64,000 nt of DNA from Alkanindiges hydrocarboniclasticus (GTDB lineage: Bacteria; Pseudomonadota; Gammaproteobacteria; Pseudomonadales; Moraxellaceae): NCBI RefSeq assembly GCF_001982605.1, contig NZ_MLCN01000027.1, positions 1 through 64,000 of the forward strand, in the 5' to 3' direction. The translations under genes and the position numbers were made by a program. The notes under the pieces were generated by a model. The model worked only from the letters and a program-made list of their open reading frames with translations. It had not been told where the DNA came from and searched no databases. Of this stretch, positions 44,374 through 54,812 are shown piece by piece (positions within the stretch are counted from its first letter, which is position 1; every line of letters starts with the position of its first letter).

Positions 44374-44383
44374 GGAGAAACCC

Positions 44384-45370
44384 ATGCAAAAATCAACTGC
44401 TCAAAATCCGGTTCCATCCAACGACAACCAGCCGCGTGAATACGGACGCCGTGGTGACGAACCCGTTATTCGGTTTATGCGCTTTAAAACACCAGCCGCT
44501 ATTTTTTCGCTGGTGTTCAGTCTGGTGTGCCTTGCCGCTATATTCACCAAAGGTCTAAATCTTGGACTGGATTTTACCGGTGGTGTTTCGGCTGAAATTA
44601 ACTACACCCAGCCGGTTGAACAAAAACAGGTAATGAATGCGCTGGAAGAAGCCGGCTTTAAAGAACCTGTTGTACAGTTTCTGGGTAATCAGCGTGACCT
44701 GATTATCCGTATGCCTGCGCAAGAAGGTGAAGACCTTGCCAGCCGCCTGAACACTGCCGTACAACTGCCCAACAATACTGCATCGGTGCAAAAAGTGGAT
44801 GCTGTGGGCTCTCAGGTGGGCAATGAGCTATATATCCGCTCTGTCGGTGCAGTGGCTCTGGCGCTGATTCTCATGCTGGTTTATGTCACCATCCGCTTTG
44901 AGTTCAAGCTGGCAGTCGGTGCAGTGATTTCCCTGCTGCATGACACCATTGTGACTGTGGGTATTTTTGCCATTTTCGGCTGGCCATTTGACCTGACCGT
45001 ACTGGCTGCGGTACTGGCGCTTATTGGTTACTCGCTTAACGACAGTATTGTAGTAGCCGATCGTATCCGCGAAAATTTCCGCAAGATCCGTGGCGCTGAC
45101 CCAGTTGAAGTGGTGGATATTTCCCTCACCGAAACCCTGCGCCGCACCATCATGACGGTCACTACCGTATTGCTGGTTGATTTGGCCATGCTGTTTTTAG
45201 GCGGTGATGGACTGTTCTGGTTTGCAGTTGCCATGCTGGTTGGCCTGTTTGTTGGCACCTACTCGTCCATTTATATCGGCACCTCCTACGCCTTATGGCG
45301 TGGCCTGAACCGTCAGGATTTTGTGGTTCAGGTAAAACCCGAGTTTGAAGAAACTGACATCGTGCCTTAA
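44384..45370 (+). CDS. secF: protein translocase subunit SecF
   Basis: The second SecDF subunit, 328 residues with six membrane helices. LNLGLDFTGGVSAEI follows helix 1, and the C-terminal half has ALIGYSLNDSIVVADRIREN, the paired motif to that of SecD. A hydrophilic N-terminal tail of about 30 residues precedes helix 1. GAGGAGA gives a strong ribosome site. A strong terminator ends the operon. Confidence 0.96.
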   Translation: MQKSTAQNPVPSNDNQPREYGRRGDEPVIRFMRFKTPAAIFSLVFSLVCLAAIFTKGLNLGLDFTGGVSAEINYTQPVEQKQVMNALEEAGFKEPVVQFLGNQRDLIIRMPAQEGEDLASRLNTAVQLPNNTASVQKVDAVGSQVGNELYIRSVGAVALALILMLVYVTIRFEFKLAVGAVISLLHDTIVTVGIFAIFGWPFDLTVLAAVLALIGYSLNDSIVVADRIRENFRKIRGADPVEVVDISLTETLRRTIMTVTTVLLVDLAMLFLGGDGLFWFAVAMLVGLFVGTYSSIYIGTSYALWRGLNRQDFVVQVKPEFEETDIVP

Positions 45371-45411
45371 TCCTTTTTAAGGGTTAACACGATCCAAATC
45401 CTGCTGTTAAT

Positions 45412-45457
45412 AGCCTGCTGGTTAATAGAGTAATGAATATTAACCAGCAGGCTTTTT
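45412..45457 (+). terminator. intrinsic terminator after secF
   Basis: A perfect 16-bp stem (AGCCTGCTGGTTAATA with its complement) around a 10-base loop and followed by five T residues. It ends the yajC-secD-secF transcript before the convergent PPTase gene. Confidence 0.92.
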
Positions 45458-45498
45458 AATGCATGCTGGTTTGGCTTGTGGATACGCTTTACTACATC

Positions 45499-46236
45499 TC
45501 AAGGTAGCCAGTTTACGCTAACCGGATGATATAAATGATTTTGCCATGCAACCGTGCAGTAATAGCCTGCCGTTTCAAAACACAGATATGCCCATTCGCC
45601 AATTGCTGCATGATAAGCCGTACTGACGCCATGCTGAATGTCCCTATTTTTAATGGCTGTATCTGTGTTTTCTATCCTATTAAATAAACTATTTTTATTT
45701 TCTGTTTCCAGCGTATTCAGGTTTAAACGAATCCCTAGGCCACAGGCTTTCAGCACTGCTTCCTTGATGGTCCAGCACTTTAGCAAATAAGCCTGCGGGT
45801 CTTTGGTATGTGTAAATACCTGCATTTCGCTAGCGGTTAATATGCGCCGGGCCAGCCTTGCCTGATTTATCACGCGCCGTTTGGCTTCAATATCCACTCC
45901 CAGTGCTATTCCCTGCTGGTTAAATGCCAGTACAAACTGCTCTGTACAATGCGACTGGCTAAATTGCAATGCTGGATAATGCATTAAATATGGCTTGCCA
46001 TAAGCATCTTTTACGAAGCACAAATTGTCCGGCGTTTGATGAAGCTGTGCTGCTAAAATTTGCCGCCGCCAGCTTCGACTGATTAATTGCTCCATTCTAC
46101 GCTGCGGATGCGTGGCTAACTGCTGTTGATCCGCTGCTATCACCTGTAGGCTCTCCAGCTGTTCAGGATGAATCTGCCGTAAGGCCATTGTAAGGAACAG
46201 GTTATTTGGCATTAAGGTAATTGATGGATCCGTCAT
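45499..46236 (-). CDS. 4'-phosphopantetheinyl transferase (Sfp/AcpT superfamily)
   Basis: Transfers phosphopantetheine from coenzyme A to carrier-protein serines. The 245-residue protein has the two signature motifs: GVDIE (113-117) with the Mg-binding Asp and Glu, and KCWTIKEAVLKACGLGI (about 153-169). Two-domain size fits the Sfp-like class more than AcpS. No carrier-protein or synthase gene is near, so it may serve fatty-acid ACP or a distant pathway. It ends 18 bases before the start side of the DUF6929-like gene and is probably cotranscribed with it. Confidence 0.9.
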   Translation of the reverse strand: MTDPSITLMPNNLFLTMALRQIHPEQLESLQVIAADQQQLATHPQRRMEQLISRSWRRQILAAQLHQTPDNLCFVKDAYGKPYLMHYPALQFSQSHCTEQFVLAFNQQGIALGVDIEAKRRVINQARLARRILTASEMQVFTHTKDPQAYLLKCWTIKEAVLKACGLGIRLNLNTLETENKNSLFNRIENTDTAIKNRDIQHGVSTAYHAAIGEWAYLCFETAGYYCTVAWQNHLYHPVSVNWLP

Positions 46237-46254
46237 CGTTGAAGCTTTAACCTA

Positions 46255-47190
46255 TTATTCTAGCGGCAACGTTAGCTTATAAATGGTTGTGTTTAGCTGT
46301 TCTGTATCGTTGTCTTCACACAGTAAAAACTCCAGCTTATGAGGCGCTTTATGATACAGGGTTAGGCCTTCAAACTTATGGCATGTGCTAATTAACTGTA
46401 CGTCCTGCACGGTTTTGGTGTTTATATCCATACAACCAATATAACTACCCAGCACCTCCCCATCATGGTAAGTTGAACTACTGTTTTCTGCGGTGGCCAG
46501 AAAATAAATGGTTTGTTCTACCAAAATAGCATCGGTAAATCCGCTGGTTACCTGATTAATCACTGGCAACTGGACTGGCACAAACTCTACCGTATGACTG
46601 GCATCCAGAATTTCTGCATGCTGTATGTTTTCATCCTGAAAACCAGCCTTATCTAAAGTATTTACCTGCCAATCAGCCCGTTGAAAAAGATTACCCTGAA
46701 CGACAAAAATACCATTCTGCGCTTGTTCGCCATTACCCCGCTGGAAAAATAGCCATTGTCCCTGATGATAGATTGCCCCTTCAATATTTAGTTCACTCTT
46801 GCTGAGCTGCGCGGTGTGCTTAAATTTCTGGTATAGCGCAGACAAGTCATACTGACGCGGCTTTGAATTGGCGCTGCGCTCATTATCCGGGGAGCCAGCT
46901 AAATTATAACGTACCCCCGTATTACGGCGCTGGGTAGAACCTGATCCCAGCAATAACAAGGCATTGTCATATTGCAGCAGCGCTTCAAAATCAAATTTTT
47001 CCGGCTTGGGTATCACTTCGCGGCTATCGTCAAACAAGGCAAGCTTATGCAGTTTGATTTCGTCCAGATCATAGCAATACAGATAGCTGCTGTAATCTGA
47101 AATCAGGTAAAGGCGAGGATGCTGGTAAACCAGTCCGGAAGCAGCACCCAGCCCCTCAATTTCCTGAAAGGCTTTTAATATAAATTGCAT
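46255..47190 (-). CDS. DUF6929-like beta-propeller protein
   Basis: A 311-residue protein with no obvious signal peptide. Repeating short beta segments such as LYLISDYSSYLYCYDLD, LLQYDNALLLLGSGS, NIEGAIYHQGQWLFFQRGN and NKFEGLTLYHK-like text (CHKFEGLTLYHK) suggest a propeller. The DUF6929 name is from memory of Moraxellaceae annotations. Function is unknown. It starts just past the der terminator, so it has its own promoter in a 56-base spacer or relies on readthrough, and it precedes the PPTase gene. Confidence 0.6.
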   Translation of the reverse strand: MQFILKAFQEIEGLGAASGLVYQHPRLYLISDYSSYLYCYDLDEIKLHKLALFDDSREVIPKPEKFDFEALLQYDNALLLLGSGSTQRRNTGVRYNLAGSPDNERSANSKPRQYDLSALYQKFKHTAQLSKSELNIEGAIYHQGQWLFFQRGNGEQAQNGIFVVQGNLFQRADWQVNTLDKAGFQDENIQHAEILDASHTVEFVPVQLPVINQVTSGFTDAILVEQTIYFLATAENSSSTYHDGEVLGSYIGCMDINTKTVQDVQLISTCHKFEGLTLYHKAPHKLEFLLCEDNDTEQLNTTIYKLTLPLE

Positions 47191-47232
47191 GATGCTGCCT
47201 GCTTGCTAGGGGATAGCTTATGATCATACAAA

Positions 47233-47258
47233 GAAAAAACGCCGCATTAGCGGCGTTT
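47233..47258 (-). terminator. terminator overlapping the end of der
   Basis: On the minus strand AAACGCCGC pairs with GCGGCGTTT around the loop TAAT, and T residues follow. The der stop codon TAA lies in the loop and the last two Arg codons form the first arm. Confidence 0.9.
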
Positions 47259-48653
47259 CTTATCCATTTTCTTAAATTTTTGTACAAAACGCCGTTTACG
47301 ATCAGCTACTCGTGGATCAACCTGTGTACGCCGGCCTTCAAATGGATTGGCACCCGCCTTGAATTCAATCTGGATCGGTGTCCCTTCCAGTTTAAACACC
47401 TTGCGGAACACGTTTTCCAGATAGCGTTTATAAGCCGCTGGCACATGGTCGGTCTGGTTACCATGAATAACAATGAGTGGTGGATTAAGCCCACCCATAT
47501 GGGCATAACGCAGCTTGATGCGACGTCCAGACACCATGGGAGGTTGATGCTGCTCGACCGCATCTTCCAGAATCTTGGTGAGTTTGGGCGTTGGAATCTT
47601 GGTAAATGCAGACTCATAGGCCCGGTGAATCGACGGATATAAATCGCCCACGCCTGTGCCATGCAATGCTGAAATCAGGTGAATTCGTGCCCATGGAATA
47701 AAGTCAAAACGACGCTCCATGGCTTCCTTAACCTGACTGCGGTCATAGTCGCTCATGCCATCCCATTTATTAATGGCAATGACGATGGCACGGCCCGCTT
47801 CCAGTGCAAAGCCTAGCAGGTGTAAATCCTGCTCAACAATCCCCTCGCGTGCATCCAGAACCACCACTACCACATGCGCATCCTTGATGGCTTGCAGCGT
47901 TTTAACGACCGAGAATTTTTCAATCATTTCATTGACACGGCCACGGCGACGCACACCAGCAGTATCAATCAGGGTATATTGCTTGCCCTGCCGCTCATAC
48001 GGAATATAAATACTGTCGCGTGTGGTACCCGGCATGTCAAACACCACCACCCGCTCTTCACCCAGCAGGCGGTTAACCAGCGTGGACTTGCCTACATTGG
48101 GTCGGCCAATCACTGCAAGACGCAAGCCCTTGATATGTTCCTGCTCATCAATGGGTACATCTTCAGGTAATTCAATCAGCACATCTTCCAGCAGTTGCTG
48201 TACACCACGGCCATGACTGGCCGCCACATGATGCGGCTCGCCCAGGCCCAGCTTGAAGAATTCGCTAACTGCTGCCTCCGCATGTACACCATCAACCTTA
48301 TTGGCCACCAGATGTACTTTTTTACCCAAAGTACGCAGGTCACGTGCAATTTGTTCATCAGAGGCCAGCAAGCCTGCACGGGCATCAACCACAAACAGGA
48401 TGATATCTGCTTCTTCAATTGCAGTTTTGGATTGCTCTGCCATATAGGCATCAATCCCACCCTCGCTTTCGCCAATACCACCGGTATCCACCACAATGAA
48501 AGACTTGTTTTCATACGTGGCATCACCATACTGGCGGTCACGGGTCAGGCCAGGAATATCAGCCACCAGCGCATTACGGCTTTTGGTAATCTGATTGAAT
48601 AAAGTCGATTTGCCCACATTGGGGCGGCCAATCAAGGCCAAAACAGGTTTCAT
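47247..48653 (-). CDS. der: ribosome biogenesis GTPase Der (EngA)
   Basis: An essential double GTPase for 50S subunit assembly. Each of the two G domains is complete: [19 protein letters not shown] and NKVDG in the first (residues 8-120), [22 protein letters not shown] and NKWDG in the second (about 185-325). A KH-like domain and a basic C-terminal tail ending KKMDKKRR follow. The 468 residues match the family. It lies three bases after bamB, as is common. Confidence 0.97.
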   Translation of the reverse strand: MKPVLALIGRPNVGKSTLFNQITKSRNALVADIPGLTRDRQYGDATYENKSFIVVDTGGIGESEGGIDAYMAEQSKTAIEEADIILFVVDARAGLLASDEQIARDLRTLGKKVHLVANKVDGVHAEAAVSEFFKLGLGEPHHVAASHGRGVQQLLEDVLIELPEDVPIDEQEHIKGLRLAVIGRPNVGKSTLVNRLLGEERVVVFDMPGTTRDSIYIPYERQGKQYTLIDTAGVRRRGRVNEMIEKFSVVKTLQAIKDAHVVVVVLDAREGIVEQDLHLLGFALEAGRAIVIAINKWDGMSDYDRSQVKEAMERRFDFIPWARIHLISALHGTGVGDLYPSIHRAYESAFTKIPTPKLTKILEDAVEQHQPPMVSGRRIKLRYAHMGGLNPPLIVIHGNQTDHVPAAYKRYLENVFRKVFKLEGTPIQIEFKAGANPFEGRRTQVDPRVADRKRRFVQKFKKMDKKRR

Positions 48654-48656
48654 GAA

Positions 48657-49832
48657 TTAGGAGGCCTGCCACACACTTAAGTTGCCGGTACGCGTTGCTA
48701 CATACAGGCGGTTATCGATTGCACGAATGGTGGTAATTTCACCCTTGCTGCGTACACGTCCCAACACATTACCTGTGTTAGGGTCAATCAGGTGCAGGTA
48801 GCCGTCAAGGTCACCCACCACCACATACTGGCCAATGACGACCGGATTGCTTAGCTTGCGGTAAGCCAGCGCATCCTGTTCCCACGTTTTTTCGCCAGTC
48901 ACCTGATTAAACGCCTGAAGATGGCCTTCGCTGGTGGCCACATAGACCAGTCCATTGCCCACCGCCGGACTACGCAGGCTGCTGGTATCCTGTGCCCACA
49001 TTACCCGCTGGGATTGCAGGTTAACCGCAGTCAGCTGGCCCTGATAGCTTACGGTAAACATGTTATTGTCCTGAATCACCGGTTCGCCATCAATATCAAT
49101 CAGGCGTTGCACTTCGGAACGGCCTTCGCTGACTGCAACGCGACGCTGCCAGCGTGGAATCCCGCTTTGCACATCAAGGCCATACACATAGCCACTGTTG
49201 TTGGCCAGAATCACCGTATTGGCATCCGCCAGTACTGGTGCTGCATTACCACGCACACTTAAGGGCGCGGTTGCGGTATCAAATGTCCATACCGGCTCAC
49301 CCGTGCTGGCATCAGTACCAAATACAGTACCATCGTTGGCATAAGTAATGACACGGCCATCATGGATCAGCGACGGTGACAAAATGGAACCGGATAACTG
49401 GCGCTGCCATTTGACTGTACCAGTAGCTGCATCCAGCCCATACAGGTAACCCTTGCCCGAACCAACCACAACCAGTCCATCGGCTGCTGTCACACCACTG
49501 GTCAGGTCTTTGTCTTTCTTGCGTGGACGGGTTTCCCAGATCTTCTTGCCATTTAAATCATAGGCAACCACTTCACCTTTACGGCTAACGGCATAAATGG
49601 CCTGATTGCTGGCATCCAGTTGCAAACGCAGTGGATCATGCTTTTCGCTGCCACTAACGCTTTCCTTAAATACTGGGGTCAGGGCCTGCATTTGCGCGAC
49701 TTTGGGCAATTTGCTGGGCTTGTGTTCTTCAACCTTGGGGCCTTTGCTACAGCCTGCCATAATAGCCATGGCAATACAGGTGCTTAGCAATAAGGGTTTA
49801 CGCAGGTTGCTTACTGCCATTATGTTCACCAT
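48657..49832 (-). CDS. bamB: outer membrane assembly lipoprotein BamB
   Basis: The eight-bladed propeller of the BAM complex. From the chosen ATG the protein has 391 residues with a signal peptide and lipobox (IMAGC, Cys28). Blade motifs repeat as GKKIWETRPRKK, GTVKWQRQLSG, GEPVWTFDTAT, GIPRWQRRVAV and GEKTWEQDALA, the tryptophan-docking pattern of PQQ-like propellers. The ATG at 49832 follows AGGAG located inside the end of yfgM, so the two genes are coupled. Confidence 0.95.
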   Translation of the reverse strand: MVNIMAVSNLRKPLLLSTCIAMAIMAGCSKGPKVEEHKPSKLPKVAQMQALTPVFKESVSGSEKHDPLRLQLDASNQAIYAVSRKGEVVAYDLNGKKIWETRPRKKDKDLTSGVTAADGLVVVGSGKGYLYGLDAATGTVKWQRQLSGSILSPSLIHDGRVITYANDGTVFGTDASTGEPVWTFDTATAPLSVRGNAAPVLADANTVILANNSGYVYGLDVQSGIPRWQRRVAVSEGRSEVQRLIDIDGEPVIQDNNMFTVSYQGQLTAVNLQSQRVMWAQDTSSLRSPAVGNGLVYVATSEGHLQAFNQVTGEKTWEQDALAYRKLSNPVVIGQYVVVGDLDGYLHLIDPNTGNVLGRVRSKGEITTIRAIDNRLYVATRTGNLSVWQAS

Positions 49833-49836
49833 TGTC

Positions 49837-50601
49837 TTATGCTCCTGAACCGGATTGTGCTGTTGGTATTGCTGGCGTAGTGCCTGGCTTAGCGCTGCTT
49901 TCACTGGCTGAACGGATCGGACCATCTATTTTTAGCTCAGGGACCTGAACACCCAGACTTTCCAGCTTAACCTGCAATAACTGACGTGGTTCTTCACGCT
50001 TAGCCAGCGCATCCCACGCCGCCTGATACGCTGTTTTGGCACCAGCCAGATCATTCTTCTGGACTAAAACATCGCCTTTGGCTTCATTGGCACTTGGCAG
50101 GAACGCAGCATCAGTTACCTGCTTTAGGCTCGCCAGTGCAGCATCATGCTTGCCCTGCGCCATTTGCATATAAGCCAGACGCAACCATGCCAGCTGTTTT
50201 AAGCCTTCATCTTTGACATTGCTCTTGGTGGCCGCCAGCAACTGTTTTTCAGCCGTTGTATAATCACCCTTGCCTGCTGCAATTTTGGCACTTAAAAAAT
50301 GGGTTTGCAGCGCATGCGCGCTATCCGGATTGGTTTTCACCAGTGCATCAGCCTGAGAAAAATACTGGGTCCGCGCAGGCTGGTTATCTGGTGCTGCTGC
50401 CAGACGCTTGCTGGAATCCACCACCTGCTGGTACTGGGTTGCCAGATTAAAGCGTTCAACCGCCTGTTTCTTTTGCCAGTATTGCCAGCCAAAAAAGATA
50501 ATCAGGGCCAGCAGAATACCAATGACAATGGCATTACCATACGTTTTCAGAAAGCCTTTAAAGCGATCAATTTGCTCTTCATCACTTAAATAGGTACTCA
50601 T
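49837..50601 (-). CDS. yfgM: SecYEG-associated TPR protein YfgM
   Basis: A 254-residue membrane-anchored protein. The N-terminal cytosolic [20 protein letters not shown] is followed by one helix ([19 protein letters not shown]) and a periplasmic TPR domain (about 60-215). YfgM works with PpiD as a chaperone at the Sec translocon. A Pro/Thr/Ser tail ends it. It overlaps hisS by four bases and lies four bases before bamB, so hisS-yfgM-bamB-der form one operon. Confidence 0.93.
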   Translation of the reverse strand: MSTYLSDEEQIDRFKGFLKTYGNAIVIGILLALIIFFGWQYWQKKQAVERFNLATQYQQVVDSSKRLAAAPDNQPARTQYFSQADALVKTNPDSAHALQTHFLSAKIAAGKGDYTTAEKQLLAATKSNVKDEGLKQLAWLRLAYMQMAQGKHDAALASLKQVTDAAFLPSANEAKGDVLVQKNDLAGAKTAYQAAWDALAKREEPRQLLQVKLESLGVQVPELKIDGPIRSASESSAKPGTTPAIPTAQSGSGA

Positions 50602-51971
50602 GTATGGCTTCCTGTCTGCGGGTTAAAAGAATCACTGTTCAAAGAATTGGACGATAAAGAAGATTGCTCTACTGTAGCCGATTGTTGCAATTGTTCAAGT
50701 AAATAGCGGTTTAAATCCGTTAATGAAACAGTGCTTTGCTCACCCGTGGCCAGTGTCTTTGCCATGACTTGCTGGTTTTCAGCTTCACGCTCGCCCAGAA
50801 TCAGTGCCAGCTTGGCCCCCGATTGGTCGGCTTTTTTCATCTGGCTTTTCAGGCTGCCCTGTGAACCGGTTTTTAGGCGAATCAGTACACCTTGCTGGCT
50901 AAACTGGCTGCGCAATTGTTCGGCCAGCACCAGTGCCTGACCCTGACAGACCGGATCAGCCAGCAGGAACACATCACATTCGGTGGTATTAATGACCTGA
51001 CTGGTTTGCTCTAGCAATAACAACAAACGCTCCATGCCCAAGGCAAAGCCCACTGCCGGTACACTCTGTTCAGGCTTGCCTTTCAACTGGCCAACCAGTC
51101 CATCATAACGGCCACCTGCACATACTGTGCCTTGCGCACCCAGATGTGTGGTTGTCCACTCAAACACGGTTTTATTGTAATAATCCAGACCACGCACCAG
51201 TTTCTGGTTAATCACAAATTCAATGCCCGCTGCTGTTAAATAGCCTTTAAGCTGTTCAAAATGGGCCAGCGTTTCCTCACCCATAAAGTCATGCAGCTTG
51301 GGCGCATTTTCCAGAATGGCTTGGGTCTGGGCATTTTTACTGTCGAGGATACGCAAGGGATTGCTGTCCAGACGGCGCTGTGAATCCTCATCCAGCTGCG
51401 CTTTATGCGCTGTTAAATAATCTACCAAAGCCTGACGATATTGGGCACGCTCATCACTTTCACCCAAGGTATTCAGTTCAAGTTGTACCTTGTCGCTAAC
51501 GCCCAGACGCTGCCATAACCGCGCGGTCATCAGTATCAATTCAGCATCAATATCCGGCGTTGCAATGCCAAAGGTTTCTACACCAAACTGGTGAAACTGG
51601 CGATAGCGGCCTTTTTGCGGTTTTTCATAGCGAAACATGGGGCCTATATACCAGACCCGTGGTGCCGCACCACGCAGCAAATTATGCTCCAGCATGGCAC
51701 GCACACAGCCTGCGGTTCCTTCCGGACGCAAGGTCAGTGAATCTGGTGGATCACCTTTGTCAAAAAAGGTATACATTTCCTTTTCAACAATATCAGTGGC
51801 ATCACCAATTGACCGCTTAAACAAACTGGTTTGCTCAACAATGGGCAAGCGGATCTGCTGATAGCCATAACTATCCATCAAACCTGTTAGCTGGATTTCC
51901 AGCGCACGCCATGCCGCAGTTTGCGCAGGCAAGATATCATTAAAACCTTTAATTGCTACAATTGAACTCAT
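50598..51971 (-). CDS. hisS: histidyl-tRNA synthetase
   Basis: A class II synthetase of 457 residues. Motif 1 surrounds the beginning ([17 protein letters not shown]), motif 2 is [20 protein letters not shown], and the histidine-specific motifs are [12 protein letters not shown] and CAGGRYDGL; motif 3 is [10 protein letters not shown]. The C-terminal anticodon-binding domain ends with a Ser/Asn-rich tail of about 25 residues that is not conserved. It lies 21 bases after ispG. Confidence 0.97.
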   Translation of the reverse strand: MSSIVAIKGFNDILPAQTAAWRALEIQLTGLMDSYGYQQIRLPIVEQTSLFKRSIGDATDIVEKEMYTFFDKGDPPDSLTLRPEGTAGCVRAMLEHNLLRGAAPRVWYIGPMFRYEKPQKGRYRQFHQFGVETFGIATPDIDAELILMTARLWQRLGVSDKVQLELNTLGESDERAQYRQALVDYLTAHKAQLDEDSQRRLDSNPLRILDSKNAQTQAILENAPKLHDFMGEETLAHFEQLKGYLTAAGIEFVINQKLVRGLDYYNKTVFEWTTTHLGAQGTVCAGGRYDGLVGQLKGKPEQSVPAVGFALGMERLLLLLEQTSQVINTTECDVFLLADPVCQGQALVLAEQLRSQFSQQGVLIRLKTGSQGSLKSQMKKADQSGAKLALILGEREAENQQVMAKTLATGEQSTVSLTDLNRYLLEQLQQSATVEQSSLSSNSLNSDSFNPQTGSHT

Positions 51972-51992
51972 AACCCACTCAAGACGCTTTTA

Positions 51993-53105
51993 TCATTTAG
52001 CGCGAATAATCTCTTTTTCTCTAGCTTTTTCAAGCACGTCAACTTTGGCACGAACCATGGCTTCAATTTCATTAACCAGCTGGTTGGTGTCAATCAAATG
52101 GCTCTTTTCACCATTCATATACACCAGTGAACGCGGACTAGCGCCCACCACACCAATATCAGCTTCCTTGGCTTCGCCCGGCCCATTCACCTTGCAGCCA
52201 ATAACAGAAACATCCATTGGTGTGCGGATATCTTCCAGCCGCTCTTCCAGTGCATTCATCACCCGGATAACATCAAACTCCTGCCGTGAACAACTGGGAC
52301 AGGCAATAAAATTAATCCCATTGGAACGAATATTTAGGGACTTTAAGATATCAAAGCCAATCTTGACTTCATCTTCCGGCTCAGCGGCCAGTGAAACACG
52401 CAAGGTGTCACCAATGCCATCCAGCAATAATCCACCTAATGCAATGGCAGACTTAACAGTACCGGAACGGAATACCCCAGCTTCAGTTACGCCCAGATGC
52501 AGTGGATTATCAATTTGCCGGGACAATAAACGGTAAGCATCCAGTGTTAAAAATACATTGGATGCTTTCACACTTACCTTGAATTCGTGGAAGTTTAAGC
52601 GATCCAGAATATCAATGTGGCGCATGGCCGATTCGAGCAGGGCTTCACCGGTTGGCTCACCATACTTGACCTGCAAATCTTTTTCCAGAGAACCCGCATT
52701 GACCCCAATCCGCATGGAAATGCCATGGTGACGCGCCGCAGCGACCACTTCACGTATCTTGTCTTCGTTGCCAATATTGCCGGGGTTAATGCGCAGGCAA
52801 TCTGCACCATAATCAGCAACAGCCAGCGCAATCCGGTGGTCAAAGTGAATATCGGCGACCAGTGGCACATTCACTTGCTTGCGGATTTGCCCAAATGCTT
52901 CTGCAGCCTGCATGGTCGGCACCGAGACACGCACAATGTCTACCCCGACATCAACACAACGGTTAATCTGTGCCACGGTAGCCGCTACATCACAGGTTTC
53001 GGTGTTGGTCATGGTCTGCACCGTAATGGGCGCATCGCCACCAACATAGACTGAACCCACACGGATTTTACGGGTAGGTCGACGCACAATAGGAGAGTGG
53101 TGCAT
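51993..53105 (-). CDS. ispG: 4-hydroxy-3-methylbut-2-enyl diphosphate synthase
   Basis: The [4Fe-4S] enzyme that makes HMBPP in the MEP pathway. The 370-residue protein has the TIM-barrel start [20 protein letters not shown] in part, [13 protein letters not shown], and the cluster ligands [13 protein letters not shown] and [10 protein letters not shown]. The rodZ-ispG-hisS order is conserved in gammaproteobacteria. With ispE it is one of two MEP genes here. Confidence 0.97.
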   Translation of the reverse strand: MHHSPIVRRPTRKIRVGSVYVGGDAPITVQTMTNTETCDVAATVAQINRCVDVGVDIVRVSVPTMQAAEAFGQIRKQVNVPLVADIHFDHRIALAVADYGADCLRINPGNIGNEDKIREVVAAARHHGISMRIGVNAGSLEKDLQVKYGEPTGEALLESAMRHIDILDRLNFHEFKVSVKASNVFLTLDAYRLLSRQIDNPLHLGVTEAGVFRSGTVKSAIALGGLLLDGIGDTLRVSLAAEPEDEVKIGFDILKSLNIRSNGINFIACPSCSRQEFDVIRVMNALEERLEDIRTPMDVSVIGCKVNGPGEAKEADIGVVGASPRSLVYMNGEKSHLIDTNQLVNEIEAMVRAKVDVLEKAREKEIIRAK

Positions 53106-53174
53106 TCTTTATATTTTCCGTCAAAATTCTGGAGAAAAGTCCAAACAACCGAGGCAAACTGTAAACAAAACCTG

Positions 53175-53984
53175 TTAGCGCGATAACCGGAACTCGGCTT
53201 TGCCATTTACGGTATAAGGCGACAGGGATATCTGTTCCTGATTAAAGCTTAAATTCACAGCCGCAGCATCATCTAAACGAATGCTAAATGGCGATTGCCC
53301 GGTCAGGGTCAATGGCTGGGTCTGACGGCCAGACGCCAGATTTTTACCGGTTGCATCATGAATGGATACAGTAACCGGATGGCTAAAGGTCAGACTCAGG
53401 CGATCTTCACTACTGGCGGGTGTCGCGGGCAGTGTTACTGGGACTGGCAATACTGCAGGTGCTGTCGTAGCTTCAATCGGGGCTACTTCTGTGGCTACGG
53501 GATCAACGGGCTGTGCCGGCTTGCTGCTACGCCATGCCTTGATACCCGCATAGAGCAGCCACACTACGGCAATAATAACCAGCGCACCTACCAGCCACTT
53601 TATCCAGCTTAAGCGCTCACGGCGGCCACGCTGCAAGCGGCCCAGTGCCTTTAAGGGAGAATTCTCCAATGCATGATTGGTGGGCAGTCCGGTATCACTG
53701 GTATAAATTTCATCAAACCGACGAATCAGGTGATTGGCATCAGCACCCAGCAAACGGGCATAAGTCCGTAAATAACCCTTGATAAATGCAGGCTCTGGCA
53801 GTGCCTTATAGTCATCAGCCTCCAGTGCAGTCAACTGGCGTTCCGGCATATTTAGTTCGCGGGCAACTTCACTCAGCTCACGCTTTTGCATGCTCCGCAA
53901 CTGACGCAAATATTCACCCGGACGCTGCGCATTACTCAGGTTACCTGTACCTGATGATGGCTGCTGGTTGCTGTTTATTTCCAT
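53175..53984 (-). CDS. rodZ: cytoskeletal protein RodZ
   Basis: A 269-residue single-span protein that links MreB filaments to the cell-wall elongation complex. An N-terminal helix-turn-helix domain (PGEYLRQLRSMQKRELSEVA..., with LEADDYKALPEPAFIKGYLR) contacts MreB. A basic stretch and a membrane helix (about 138-155, WLVGALVIIAVVWLLYAG), a Pro/Thr/Ala-rich linker and a periplasmic DUF4115 domain follow. It overlaps pilF by 10 bases. Confidence 0.93.
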   Translation of the reverse strand: MEINSNQQPSSGTGNLSNAQRPGEYLRQLRSMQKRELSEVARELNMPERQLTALEADDYKALPEPAFIKGYLRTYARLLGADANHLIRRFDEIYTSDTGLPTNHALENSPLKALGRLQRGRRERLSWIKWLVGALVIIAVVWLLYAGIKAWRSSKPAQPVDPVATEVAPIEATTAPAVLPVPVTLPATPASSEDRLSLTFSHPVTVSIHDATGKNLASGRQTQPLTLTGQSPFSIRLDDAAAVNLSFNQEQISLSPYTVNGKAEFRLSR

Positions 53985-54811
53985 ACTGCCTCAGGAGTTT
54001 GTTGCAATTGAAGATAACGTTGATACTCGGGACTGGCTGGATAGGCCGCACCAAGTTGATTAATAAAATTTTTCATGCGTATGGTATCACGTTCTGCGCG
54101 GGCAATGCGGATTCCTAGCCATAAAGAACGTGCCCCCTGCTCTTGTGAGCCAATCTGGCGCAAGTAATCATTATACAGGGCGCTGGCATCCCGAATCTGG
54201 TTACGCTGCAAAAACAGGTCTGCCAGTTCCAGCTTGGCAATCACCGAATCACGGTTGGCCTGCAAGGCCTGCTTAAAGGCTTTTTCAGCATTTGGGGTGT
54301 CATTTACCTGAAGATAAGTACGCCCCAGATTTTCAAGGGCAGCCGCGCGTCCTTCATAACCCAGGGTTGCACCTGCTTCACGAAACTGGGCAATGGCTTC
54401 CGGGTAACGCTTGCGGCCACTTAGATAAACGCCGTAGTTATTGCGTACCTGTGCATATTTGGGATCAAGGGAAATGGCGCGCTTAAAGTAAGCTTCGGCC
54501 TTGGCCACATTGGATGGGCTACCTTCCTGCTGCAATAGCACACCCATCATGTTATTGGCTTCCACTGAGCTAGGCTCTGTTTCCAGTGCTTCATCCAGAT
54601 TGCGCTTGGCAGCATCCAGATCACCACTGCGAATATATTCAGCGGCCAGTGCTGTACGGGTGGCAACAGCCGCTTTTGGATCAGCTTTAAGCCGGTGGGT
54701 GGTCTGGCATCCTGTCAGGGCCAGCGCCATAACCAGTGCATAAACAGCACCCGGATTTAATTGTCGTCCATAACGGACGTATGCTACTGCAGGTTTATGC
54801 TTAACGCTCAC
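53975..54811 (-). CDS. pilF: type IV pilus assembly lipoprotein PilF/PilW
   Basis: An outer-membrane lipoprotein that guides assembly of the PilQ secretin. The 278 residues start with a signal and lipobox ALTGC (Cys35), then about six TPR motifs such as AKRNLDEALETEPSSVEANN and AEAYFKRAISLDPKYAQVRN. Presence implies type IV pili (twitching or DNA uptake); no other pil gene lies in the window. It begins one base after rlmN ends. Confidence 0.93.
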   Translation of the reverse strand: MSVKHKPAVAYVRYGRQLNPGAVYALVMALALTGCQTTHRLKADPKAAVATRTALAAEYIRSGDLDAAKRNLDEALETEPSSVEANNMMGVLLQQEGSPSNVAKAEAYFKRAISLDPKYAQVRNNYGVYLSGRKRYPEAIAQFREAGATLGYEGRAAALENLGRTYLQVNDTPNAEKAFKQALQANRDSVIAKLELADLFLQRNQIRDASALYNDYLRQIGSQEQGARSLWLGIRIARAERDTIRMKNFINQLGAAYPASPEYQRYLQLQQTPEAVWK

Positions 54812-54812
54812 C

